DNA from: Azolla pinnata
Taxonomy: Eukaryota > Streptophyta > Polypodiopsida > Salviniales > Salviniaceae
Reading direction: 5' to 3'
DNA: 64,000 nucleotides
Assembly: GCA_037176905.1 (NCBI GenBank)
Contig: JBBBWG010017890.1
Location: forward strand, 1-64,000
Position 1 is the stretch's first letter. Each line of letters starts with the position of its first letter. The notes below the pieces were generated by a model that worked only from the letters and a program-made list of their open reading frames with translations, did no database searches and was not told the origin of the DNA. Made by a program: the position numbers and the translations under genes. This document shows positions 24,995 to 34,779 of this stretch, piece after piece.

Positions 24995-27900
24995 ATGGCC
25001 ACAGTGAAGCTCTTCCTGATTCTCCTCAGCTCTGTGATTGCAGCTACCACTACAGTGCTCCTCACCAAGCTCGCGTCTGCGAAACCCAGGCATTTCGACT
25101 TCATCGTAAGTTGTAACACTAAGATCGGCCCATCGCCAGATCTGGTGATTTGTTCGTTTCTCTCTGCCTTTTTTGTTGTGGGATGCCTATGGGGCAAAGC
25201 AGAGCAGAGCAGAGCGGAACAGAACAGAGCAGAGCAGAGCAGAACAGAGCTAGGGCAAGAGACAGGAACCTGTTCGATCCCGAACGTTTGCTTTTACTGC
25301 TCTGCTCTCTTCTTTTGCAGATCACATACGCGACGGTGGAGCGCCTGTGCCACTCCAAGTCCCTCGTGTCCGTCAATGGCCAGTTCCCCGGGCCGACGTT
25401 GTATGTTAGGGAAGGCGACGAGGTCGTGGTCAACGTCACCAACCTCGTCGACACAAACGTCACGATCCATTGGTAGTACTCAGTTAAGCTAGTCAGTTAG
25501 TTGGCGCTACTAATTAATCGGATGCTTAGCTAGCTAGTCAATTCATTAACCATCATCCTCGATAGCTAGCTTGGTTGGATTAGCTAACGAGTTCGATTGT
25601 TTAGCTAGCTACTTAGTTGATTTAGATAACGAGCCGGATTGGTTATCTAGCTAGTTAGTTAGCTCGCCGTCCTAGCTGGCTTGTTGGATGGTTAGCTAGT
25701 TAGCCATCCAACTAGCCAATTAGCTAGTTAATCAGTTACATGGTTAGTTAATCAATTCGCTAGTTAATCGGTTACGTGGTTAGTTAGTCAATCAAGCTAG
25801 CTACCAAGTTAGTTAGTTAGTTAAGCTACTCTAGCTAGCTAGCTAGGTGGCTAGCTAATTAATCAAGCTTCCAAGTTGGTTTTATTAGTCAAGCTCGCTA
25901 AGTTGGCTAGCTAATTAATCAAGCTTCCAAGTTGGTTTTATTAGTCAAGCTCGCTAAGTTGGCTAGCTAATTAATCAAGCTTACGAGTTGGTTTTATTAG
26001 TCAAGCTCGCTAAGTTGGCTAGCTAATTAATCAAGCTTCCAAGTTAGTTTTATCTAGTGTTTTTTACCGAAATATCTTTCTCGATTAGTTATAGAAAAAC
26101 CAACTGAAAAAAACTACAAAATACTCCCCGACCCATAGAAAACATTATACCTGCGTACCCAATGGTGAAGGTAATGTTGTTACATACGTCGCATACCGTA
26201 GTACACATACGGTACGTAAGTTACGCATTTAAAAGCATTTAATAAAAAACCTTATTAAAGATGTCGGATACGTATTTTATCGCACAGTTGCTAAATACAT
26301 TAGATTCAGGTTAAACACATCAACTACGAATTAAGCACATTGAACCTACAATTGCACGAACTTACGATTAATTAGACCTACATATCCCTGATAAAATTTC
26401 ATACTCCGTTTTTTTTACTGTTAATAGATTTTTAAAATCTAAAACTTATGTTAATAAAATGACAAAATATTCGCTTTCAAGCCAAAACAATGGCCCTGAT
26501 AAAAATATATATATCTGTATGACTTAAAAAGACTGACAGTGCAAAAGCGTCAAGTACGTGCGGAATACGTCTGAGTATTCTAAAAACGCATTGTACTTAT
26601 AAAACAAAAAGGGAGAATTACCAAAAAAACGCCTAACAAAATCATAAATTACATTTTAACTAACGCCTATTGAAATCTGAAATCACAAATTAACACCTAA
26701 TCTTGGCTTCCCACTAAAAATTAACACCCAATTAATCGCGCCAGTATGATTTTGTTCCTGGTTGCTTCCCACCAGTTGATCTTGATCGATCGATTCCCTT
26801 CCAATATTCGGTTAGCAAAGATCAAGCAATTTTAGAATCTAATTAATGGATGAACGCGTTGATGTTGGTGTGAATCAAGTAATCGAGCGCTAATCAATCG
26901 GTTCAGTCGATGCTAATGGAACTCGCAACTAACGAAATCGGCGTCAATCAATTAGCTGCACGTCGAGTTTTAAAACTAGGCGTCAAGCTGTGATTTCCAG
27001 TTTTGGCAGGCGTTAGAATGTATAATGTATACTTCTGTCAGGCGTTGAGATGTAAAGAAATATGCGAAATCGCGTCGCGACCGCGGATTTATTCGATACA
27101 TAAACACTCGCATCGAAAAAAGATTGATTCCTGTCTCTCTCTCTCTCTCCGAGAGAACGAGTAAAAAGGGTGGTCTTTTGAGCTGACGAGGTCTGTTTAT
27201 TATACGTACGGGCGTATGTATGTACGTATGTACGTATATCGTACGTATAAGGCATGGCGTACGGCAGCTGCTGTCGGCTTGGTCAGACGGGCCGGCGTAC
27301 ATCACGCAGTGCCCGATCCAGCCACGCCGTAAACCCTAAACCCTAAACCCTAAACCCTAAACCCTAAACCCTAAACCCTACACTTACCGCTTCCGCATCA
27401 TGGATCAGCGGGGGACGCTCTTCTGGCACGCGCACTACAGCTGGCTCCGGGCCACCTTCTACGGGGCCTTCATCATCCTGCCCAAGCACACCTCGTCGTA
27501 CCCGTTCCCGAAGCCCGGGGAGCTTCCTCCCGTGCTCTTGGGTCCGTCTTGCTTTCACACTCTGGGAATCGAATCAAGTAGGGTTTAGGGCTGGTTAGGG
27601 TTGGTTAGGGCTGTTTAGGCTTTAGCAGGGTTTAGCAGGGTTGTTTAGGGGTTAGTAGGGTTGTTTAGGCTTTAGTAGGGTTTAGCAGGGTTGTTTAGGG
27701 GTTAGTAGGGTTGTTTAGGCTTTAGTAGGGTTTAGCAGGGTTGTTTCGGGGTTAGTAGGGCTATTTAGGCTTTAGTAGGGTTTAGCAGGGTTGTTTCGGG
27801 GTTAGTAGGGTTATTTAGGCTTTAGTAGGGTTTAGCAGGGTTGTTTAGGGGTTAGTAGGGTTGCTTAGCATTGTTTAGGTTTATTAGGGTTGCTTAGGGT

Positions 27901-30900
27901 TTNNNNNNNNNNNNNNNNNNNNNNNNNNNNNNNNNNNNNNNNNNNNNNNNNNNNNNNNNNNNNNNNNNNNNNNNNNNNNNNNNNNNNNNNNNNNNNNNNN
28001 NNTAGGGTTTAGCAGGGTTGTTTAGGGGTTAGTAGGGTTGCTTAGCATTGTTTAGGTTTATTAGGGTTGCTTAGGGTTTTGGGTTTATTAGGGTTGCTTA
28101 GGCTTTAGTAGGGTTTAGCAGGGTTGTTTAGGGGTTAGTATGGTTGCTTAGCATTGTTTAGGTTTATTAGGGTTGCTTAGGTTTAGGGTTTAGGGTTTAG
28201 GTTTATTAAGGTTGCTTAGGGGTTGCTTAGGCTTTAGTAGGGTTTAGCAGGGTTGTTTAGGGGTTAGTAGGGTTGCTTAGCATTGTTTAGGTTTATTAGG
28301 GTTGCTTAGGGTTTCGGGTTTAGGGTTTAGGTTTATTAAGGTTGCTTAGGGGTTGCTTAGGCTTTAGTAGGGTTTAGCAGGGTTGTTTAGGGGTTAGTGG
28401 GGTTGCTTAGCATTGTTTAGGTTTATTAGGGTTGCTTAGGGTTTAGGGTTTAGGTTTATTAGGGTTGCTTAGGGGTTGTTTAGGATTGTGTAGGTTTATA
28501 TTAGGGTGGTTTTGGGTTGTTTTGGGGGTATTAGGGCTTATGTTTTATCAGGGTTTAGGGTTTAGTAGGGTTTAGTAGGATTTGGTAGGGTTTAGAAGAG
28601 TTTACTAGAGTTTATTAGGGTTTAGTAGGGTTTAGGGTTGTTTAGGGTTTAGTAGGGTTTAGTAGGCTTTATTATGGTTTTTAGGGTTCTTTAGGGGTTA
28701 GTAGGGTTTTTTAAGATTTAGTCGGGTTGTTTGGCGTTGTTTAGCTTGGTTAGGGTTGCTTAGGGTTGGTAAGGTTGTTTAGGGTTGTTTAGGTTTATTA
28801 GGGCTTATGGTTTATCAGGGTTTAGGGTTTAGTAGGGTTTAGTAGAGTTTAGGAGGGCTTAGGGTTGTTTAGGCTTTAGTAGGGTTGTTTAGGGCTGTTT
28901 ATGGGTTGGTAGGGTCGTTTAGGGTTTAGTAGGGTTGTTTAGCCTTGTTTGGGTCTATTAGGGTTGCTCAGGGTTGTTTAGGGTTGTTTAGGTTTCATAG
29001 GGTTTCATAGGGTTGCTTAGGGTTGCGTAGGGTTGTTTATGTTTATTAGGATTGTTTAGGTTGATTAGGGTTGTTTAAGGCTCATGGTTTATCAGGGTTT
29101 AGGGTTTAGCAGGGTTGGCTAGAGTTTATTAAGTAGGGTTTAGTAGAGCTTGGTAGGGTTTAGGGTTTACTCAGCTTTAGGGTTTAGGGTTTACTGAGGT
29201 TTAGGGTTTAGGGTTTACTCAGTTTAGGATTTAGGGTTTATTAGGGTTTCGGAGATTTGCAGGCGAGTGGTGGAATGCGGACGTCGAGAGCGTGATCGCG
29301 GCATCGCTCGCCAGCGGCGGAGCCTACAACGTTTCCGACGCGCTCACGATCAACGGGCAGCCGGGCGACCTCTATAACAGCTGCGCCTCGACGTCGAACG
29401 GTGAACTGCATTTCTCTCTTCGTGTCTGTTGCCTCAGATCGACAGACGTTCTGATCTGTGCAGAGATCTGAACCGATTCGTGTAGTCCTAGGTGATTTTG
29501 GCCCAGTGTCCGATCGATCCACGTTCATCATTATTAGTAGTCGAGAGCACTCCCTTAGTTCTTGAAATAACCCAACTATATTCACCAGAGTTAAAAGAAC
29601 TATTGAAGGGGGAGTTACAACAGGATACAATCCCGGGTCTCTTACGAACTCCAACAGAAAAAGGGATATGAGATTCTCAACTATCTCGACACACCAGCTG
29701 CTTGATTTGGCGAGAGTCGATCTCATTCGATAATCGTTAGTATAGTCGATCGCTTAGTCGTCCGTAGGTTCGAGCTATAAATAAATCGACCGGAGAAGAA
29801 GAAATATATAATACACAGTCCGAGTCTCTCGTAAAAACTCCACCAAAAGTCCACAAGATTTCCAACCCTATGTCTGTCGACACATCGAGCATGTGATTTG
29901 CGCAACGCGTCGATCTCAATCGAAATCATTAGCAGTCGAGAGCACTCCCTCAGTTCTTGGTCTTCCATAGGTTCGAGCTACACAACCCAATTATAAAAAC
30001 AACCGGAGAAAAACAAAAAAAAAAAAAAAACAAAAAAACAGCTATTGCAGAGGTCACGATACTTCTTTAAACACTCCAACAAAAAAACAAAAGGATAAGG
30101 AGATTCCACAAGATTACAAAACTTGTCTCGATACATCGGTTAAGAAAAGGTTTCCGGATCAGGGACAAGCAGCGCCGCGGTGTACAATGTCCGGGCGGGG
30201 CGGACGTACGTGCTGCGGGTTTAGGGTTTAGGGTTTAGGGTTTAGGGTTTAGGGTTTAGGGGCGAACTTCCACACGTTCTTCGGAGTTCAGAACCACATG
30301 CTGACGGTGCTGGAGACAGACGCGGAGTACATGGCAGCGATCGAGGCAGAGGCGGTGCTTCTGGCCCCAGGCCAGACCACAAGCCTTCTGATCAGGCCAT
30401 CTGGCGCCGATTCTGGAATCTGGGATCGCCGACTTCCCCGACTCGCCCGAGTTCGTGTACGACTACACTGCTGTCGACCCCGCCGACAAGGCCGCTGGCC
30501 CTGGCACATGCGTCCGCGTCCTCCCGTTCAACGCGTCCGTGCAGGTCGTGTACCAGGTAAGTTTTTTAGGGTTTAGGGTTTAGGGTTTAGGGTTTAGGCT
30601 TTAGGCTTTAGGGTTTAGGGTTTAGGGTTTATGGTTTATGGTTTAGGGTTTAGGGTTTAGGGTTTAGGTTTTATGGTTTAGGGTTTAGGGTTTAGGGTTT
30701 AGGCTTTAGGCTTTAGGCTTTAGGGTTTAGGGTTTAGGGTTTATGGTTTATGGTTTAGGGTTTAGGGTTTAGGGTTTAGGTTTTATGGTTTAGGGTTTAG
30801 GGTTTAGGGTTTATGGTTTAGGGTTTATGGTTTAGGGTTTAGGGTTTAGGGTTTAGGGTTTAGGGTTTATGGTTTAGGGTTTAGGGTTTAGGGTTTATTG

Positions 30901-32572
30901 GGGAGCAAAGATATTGGATTCTCGAGTTTTTTTGGCTTGAATCGGAGCGCAAGAGAGCAAGCTGTGCAATGGCACAGAAAAGTTCGGATTCATTGGTTAG
31001 GAGAGGATTGCGATGGATATCTGTGTCCCATCATGGCACACGAAGACACCATAAGACGAAACTATGAGCTCTTCTTATTTATGAAGCCAAGTCGCTCTTT
31101 TCTGCCCGTGCCTCATCTCATCTGTGACACAACTTTACGGTTTCCTTCGTGTCTCTCTGACCTCTGTCTCCAGATCGAGGTTTCCGTTCATGCCATATAA
31201 TAGCTTTGCTTCGTTGGCTCTCATTCACCTCTTTGAACTTCACCTCTTTGAACTCGAAAATCTGATACCATACGACGAAGCTATAAGCTTTCTTTTATGG
31301 AACCGGTCGTTCCTTCTCTGTCCACGCCTCTTTGAACTTCACCTCTTTGAACTTCACCTCATTCACCTCTTTGAACTTCACCTCTTTGAACTCGAAAATC
31401 TGATACCATACGACAAAGCTATAAGCTTTCTTTTATGGAAGCGGTCGTTCCTTCTCTGTCCACGCCTCATTCGTGTCACGACTTTTACCTTTCTCCTTCG
31501 TGCCTCCCGGGTCTGTGTTTTCCGAATCGAGAATTTTTTCTTCTTCTTCATGCCATATGATAGTCTGCTTCGTCTAGCTTTGGTTCGTCTCTTTCGGCTC
31601 GGAAAAATCCGGTACCGTACGACGGAGCTATGAGCTTGTTTTCAGAAAGCTGACAGGTACGGATCCGATACCAAAGAGCCCCCCCTAGCCTCCCTCACAA
31701 GAAGAGTCTCTCACAGCATCTCAAGATGTCGTAGTGCAGCTTGTCCCCCTTTATTAGTATGGGTCAAACCCTCCGAGGCTCCCTTTGAGCACCGAGTGCG
31801 CGTCCACACTTGTCCAGTGACCATATATGTCCGTTTGTTCTCGATCGTTAGGACGTAACCGATTTCCAGCTTATCTTACCATTTAAGCCGTTCCAATTAA
31901 CCTTATGAATCGGCTTTGTTACGCCCGGTTAACACCAGGACACCGGCACGCTCTTCTTCGAGGCGCACCCGATCCACCTCCATGGCCAGAGCTTCTACGT
32001 CGTCGGATTCGGCAACGGCACGTACGACCCCGATCGCGACGCCGGCTCCTTCAACCTCGTAGACCCGCAGCAGCGCAACACCGTCAGTGTCCCTCCCGGC
32101 GGCTGGGCCGCTGTCCGCTTCCGAGCCATCAATCCAGGTGCGATTAGGGTTTCAGGGCTTTCGGGGATTAGGGTTTTAGGGGTTTTAGGGTGTAGGATCG
32201 AATCTTACCTCGGGTTTTAGGGGTTTTAGGGTTTAGGATCGATGCTGACGGGTTCAGGATGATGAATCCAATCTTCTGTATGATGATGATGGTGATGATG
32301 GTGATGATAGTGATGGTGGTGAGTTGATGATGGTGATGGTGATGGTGATGGTGATGATGGTGGCAGGTGTATGGTTTGTCCACTGCCATCTGGACATCCA
32401 CCAATCATGGGGCATGGACATGGCATTCATCACGCTGGACGGAGCGGCACCGTCCGAGAAGCTGCCGCCGCCGCCCGACGATTCCCCCACCGTGTTAACT
32501 GCCATAACTGCTCCTTGCCAGCACAAGCTGATTGATTCATTGATCCCTTCACCATCACCATCATCATCATGA
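24995..32572 (+). CDS. Laccase-type multicopper oxidase, reading frame disrupted (possible pseudogene)
   Basis: Laccases are secreted copper enzymes that oxidise monolignols and other phenols. Exons seen: 24995-25105 (signal peptide ending near LASA), 25321-25472, 27252-~27328, ~27381-27541, 29263-29400, 30163-30218, ~30262-30556, 31939-32137, 32367-32572. All four copper motifs survive: HWHG (split by intron 2), WHAH, HPIHLHG and HCHLDIH. The axial type-1 residue, ten after Cys, is Met ([12 protein letters not shown]) where most plant laccases have Leu. Three defects: a (CCCTAAA)n array lies between QCPIQPR and TYRFRIM with no AG acceptor; a TTTAGGG array sits between TYVLR and ANFHTFFG, where about six family residues (like VNAAL) are missing; and near 30417 the frame changes and most of the middle cupredoxin domain (well over 100 residues) is absent. 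The C-terminus reads into a CAT microsatellite. Either a pseudogene or an assembly fault; family call is firm. Confidence 0.8.
25196..25250. repeat. (AGAGC)n run in laccase intron 1
   Basis: About eleven copies of AGAGC/AGAAC between the first and second laccase exons. It lies inside a 215-base intron with normal GT and AG ends. Confidence 0.9.
25485..26050. repeat. TAGC/TAGT-rich tandem repeats with a 56-bp unit, laccase intron 2
   Basis: The first ~360 bases are imperfect AGCTAGTTAGTTAGCTAG-type sequence. From about 25852 a 56-base unit (AGCTAATTAATCAAGCTTCC then AAGTTGGTTTTATTAG, TCAAGCTCGCTAAGTTGGCT) repeats about 3.5 times nearly without change. The low divergence of the 56-base units suggests recent amplification. 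Confidence 0.9.
26606..27065. mobile_element. Inverted-repeat element, possible MULE-like MITE
   Basis: The left end contains AACGCCTAACAAAATCATAA and ACTAACGCC..AAATCACAAATTAACACCTA. The reverse complement of the right end reads CAACGCCTGACAGAAGTATA, CTAACGCC..AAATCACAGCTTGACGCCTA. So about 90 bases at each end match as inverted repeats (roughly 65 to 70 percent by eye), around a 260-base centre with no coding capacity. It sits in laccase intron 2. Long, diverged inverted ends with short repeated GCCTAAC boxes fit a Mutator-like or foldback MITE, but I could not define a target-site duplication. Confidence 0.5.
27329..27380 (+). repeat. (CCCTAAA)7 telomere-like array at a laccase exon junction
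   Basis: About seven perfect CCCTAAA units directly join GCCACGCCGT on the left and CACTTACCGC on the right. Left of it is the laccase L1 motif end (QCPIQPR); right of it the frame resumes as [13 protein letters not shown]. The left edge offers a GT, but there is no AG before the next exon, so a normal intron cannot be drawn. Units read in the + direction are CCCTAAA, opposite to the arrays further along the gene. Confidence 0.95.
27560..29258 (+). repeat. Degenerate telomere-like repeat filling laccase intron, with ~130-bp higher-order unit
   Basis: Almost the whole intron 27542-29262 is made of TTTAGGG variants (TTTAGCAGGG, TTTAGTAGGG, TTGTTTAGGGG, GGTTGCTTAGG). Between about 28000 and 28490 a higher-order unit of roughly 130 bases repeats at about 28008, 28108, 28238 and 28368. 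The intron still has a GT donor (TTGG|GTCCGT) and a clean AG acceptor (TTTGCAG|GCGAGTGG), and the join reads [12 protein letters not shown], as in other laccases. Confidence 0.95.
27903..28002. other. Assembly gap of 100 N
   Basis: Exactly 100 unknown bases, a standard placeholder length. About 77 bases on each side of the gap (TAGGGTTTAGCAGGGTTG onward) are the same repeat unit, so the true gap size is unknown and units may be missing or counted twice. Confidence 1.
29525..30010. repeat. Diverged internal duplication in a laccase intron
   Basis: AGTCGAGAGCACTCCCTTAG at about 29537 recurs as AGTCGAGAGCACTCCCTCAG at about 29933. GTAGGTTCGAGCTA followed by ACCGGAGAA appears near 29763 and again near 29967. 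These look like two or three overlapping decayed copies of one unit. They lie in the intron 29401-30162, which ends in a normal CAG acceptor. No coding frame of note. Confidence 0.6.
30219..30261 (+). repeat. 43-bp TTTAGGG array inside laccase coding sequence
   Basis: Six TTTAGGG units follow directly after codons for TYVLR and stop directly before codons for [10 protein letters not shown]. Laccases normally have a conserved Asn-Ala-Ala stretch here and no intron. Because the array itself begins GTTTAG and contains TTTAG, it supplies its own GT and AG, but 43 bases is shorter than plant introns usually are. Read straight through, it puts a stop in the frame. Confidence 0.9.
30560..30900 (+). 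repeat. TTTAGGG array at the start of a laccase intron
   Basis: The exon ends VQVVYQ at 30556 with donor GTAAGTTTTTTAGGG, and the repeat begins within the donor itself. About 45 units follow, mostly TTTAGGG with TTTATGG and TTTAGGC variants. A block of about 120 bases is itself repeated, visible as the recurring triple of TTTAGGC units near 30596 and 30703. Confidence 0.95.
31200..31640. repeat. Direct duplication, ~138 bp, in the last-but-one laccase intron
   Basis: The unit starting ATTCACCTCTTTGAACTTCA at 31223 recurs at 31361. Both copies continue through CTCGAAAATCTGATACCATA, CGACRAAGCTATAAGC and GGTCGTTCCTTCTCTGTCC. A third, more diverged copy follows near 31565-31635 (GGTACCGTACGACGGAGCTA). 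Open frames here (Phe/Leu/His-rich) come from the repeat. The intron ends at the CAG before 31939. Confidence 0.8.
32275..32365. repeat. (GATGGT)n microsatellite at the last laccase intron acceptor
   Basis: GATGAT/GATGGT triplets fill the end of the 229-base intron up to the acceptor GGTGGCAG at 32366. The same intron begins with TTAGGG-like repeats at about 32141-32240. Confidence 0.9.
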
Positions 32573-33220
32573 TCACCATCACCACCATCATTGTGATCAT
32601 CACCATCATCATCATCATTGTGATCATGACCACCATCATCATCATTGTGATCATTACGATCATCATCATCATTGTGATCATCACCATATCATCAGTGATC
32701 ACCATCATCATCACCATCATCACCATCAGCATCGTGAGCATCACTACCATCACTACCATCACCATCATCACCATCATCACCATCAGCATCATCAGCATCA
32801 TGATCATCATTACCATCATCATCACCATCAGCATCATGATCATCACTACCATCATCATCACCATCAGCATCATCAGCATCATGGTCATCACCACCATCAT
32901 CATCATCAGCAGCAGCAGCATCGTGACCATCAGTACCATCATCATCCTCATCATCATCATCAGTAATGCCTCTTCACTGCCATCATCATCAGTAATGCCG
33001 CTTCTTCATCTTCACCACCACCATCATCATCATCAGTAATGCCTCTTCACCACCACCACCATCATCATCATCAGTAATGCCTCTTCACCACCACCACCAT
33101 CATCATCATCAGTAATGCCTCTCCATCACCAGCATCATCATCATCATCACAACCATCATGATCATCAAGAATGCCTCTCATCATCATCAGCACCATCATC
33201 ATCATCAGTAATGCTCTTCA
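32540..33220. repeat. CAT/CAC satellite with a 48-bp unit downstream of the laccase
   Basis: Starts within the last laccase codons (SPSPSSS) and runs as ATCATC/ACCATC triplets. From about 32960 it forms longer units containing CATCAGTAATGCCTCTTCAC spaced roughly 40 to 50 bases. Its His-rich or Met-rich readings on both strands are not genes. Confidence 0.9.
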
Positions 33221-33221
33221 G

Positions 33222-33223
33222 TG

Positions 33224-33289
<66 letters not shown>

Positions 33290-33290
33290 T
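33222..33290. repeat. (TA)n / TATATG dinucleotide run
   Basis: About 70 bases of TATATATATATG units directly after the CAT satellite. Simple repeat; no other function inferred. Confidence 0.95.
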
Positions 33291-34779
33291 CTAGTCAAAG
33301 ACTGCAACCAAAACACTTCCATCACCACCATCCTGTTGTTTCCATAGCTTAGGGTTGGGGTTTACCAGGGTCCTCCAATTCTAATGCTTTTGCTTATAGC
33401 TTCTCCATTTCACATGCATGGACACTTCCCAAAAAAGGGCTAATGTATGTACATATCCAGTTCTGACCAGGGTGTGGCAAAACACAGCTCGGTCCGAGAT
33501 CCTGTATCAGAAAATCGCAGCTTCCATGGTTTAGTCTTTCTGGCCTTTACCTCGATTCCTTCGGGGGCTCAATGCAACCCGATTCCGCTCTGGTTTCTTA
33601 CCATGTCTGTTCAAATGGGTTGGAAATCTTGGTGTAAAACACTTGTAGCAACAATGGCTGGACCAATTTCCAAATAGTTCAGAATAGTCTCAGCATTTTA
33701 AAATCCTCAAAACTGTTTGCAAAGTTCAGTTTTTCATGGCTTAGATCAGTTTGGTCCAGTCCAAATTGGACAGTTTGGAGAGGACTGAATGCTAACCACA
33801 AAATGAATCGGTTGTAGTTTAGCTCTGGAAAAACATATCACTAATGCAAGAACCATAAATTAGCAGCCATCACCCAATTCATCATGAGAAGCACCAACAG
33901 ATATGATTTACAACCCCAGGCACTGTAATGTCTGATTGCGAGTTAGAGATATGAAGGGCAAAATATATACAAATATATATAATGGACAAGCTCAGAACAA
34001 ATCCTTCTAGTTCATCATACCCTGTCATCAGTAATCCATGAAAAGCTAAAAAGGGAGAGAGAGATGCAACACTACATACCTGAGCTTTTAAATGCACAAC
34101 CAGTTCCGCTCACGCAAAAGAATAGCTGTGACCCAAAGAGATCATCATTACCTCCAATATATAATTTGGGGGTTTTCTCTCAAATTTCTTTTATCCTTCT
34201 AGCTTTACAAACTGACATTGTGATATACTATCTTCTAGTTGTTTGTTTTGGGGGGGTGTTAAATTTTCTTTGATTTGGGTTAAAAAAAGATGTTAAAAAG
34301 TCGAGCGGCTAAAAGCTTTCACCATACAACCTCTTCCAAGGCCTTTATTTGCTCGACGATTTTAGTTAGGAAAAGAATTCGTCCCTGGTGAGCAGTAAGT
34401 AGAGTATGATACAGTTTTCCAATACAGGTCCACAGGTATACACGTTAGATGTGGGATTCAAACAATGAATGGTATACGTCCATCTGGAAGGGAGGATCTC
34501 TCACCAGCATGATTCAGCTCGCAGAATTCGTTCAAAATGCACTTCTCCCTGTGTATTGCTGTTTTGTCTTCCTATTTCGCTGTCGAGCGTGGATGACGTG
34601 AAATCCATAGGAGCAGTCTCTTCACATCTCCACAACATGTCTGTCCCCATGAGAATTGCTGCTCAATTGATGATGATGCAATACTAGATGCGTAATAGTA
34701 GCGGCAGCGGCAGCAGTCGAAATATTTGCAGTAGGACATCCATGCATCTCTTGGGAGACCTGCACCTCCGTCAGCTCTC
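33291..34779. other. Convergent intergenic region, laccase (+) / MAPKKK (-)
   Basis: Mostly AT-rich sequence with the 3' untranslated region of the MAPKKK gene at its right end. A small palindrome (GTCCAAATTGGAC) lies near 33757. No coding frame or RNA gene that I can support. Confidence 0.55.

Noticed and set aside
27560-29250. A true chromosome end (telomere) inside the window
   Set aside because: The repeats are degenerate, have higher-order structure and lie between exons of one gene in matching order, so they are interstitial.
29401-30162. Transposon copy in the laccase intron
   Set aside because: Repeated pieces are present, but no terminal repeats or coding sequence could be seen, so I list it only as a diverged duplication.
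31124-31633. 169-codon Phe/Leu-rich frame with repeated LFELHLFEL
   Set aside because: Falls within a laccase intron and follows the 138-base duplication exactly.
32430-33039. Met-rich (minus) and Ile/Thr-rich (plus) open frames
   Set aside because: They are the CAT/ATG satellite downstream of the laccase; a triplet repeat stays open in several frames by nature.
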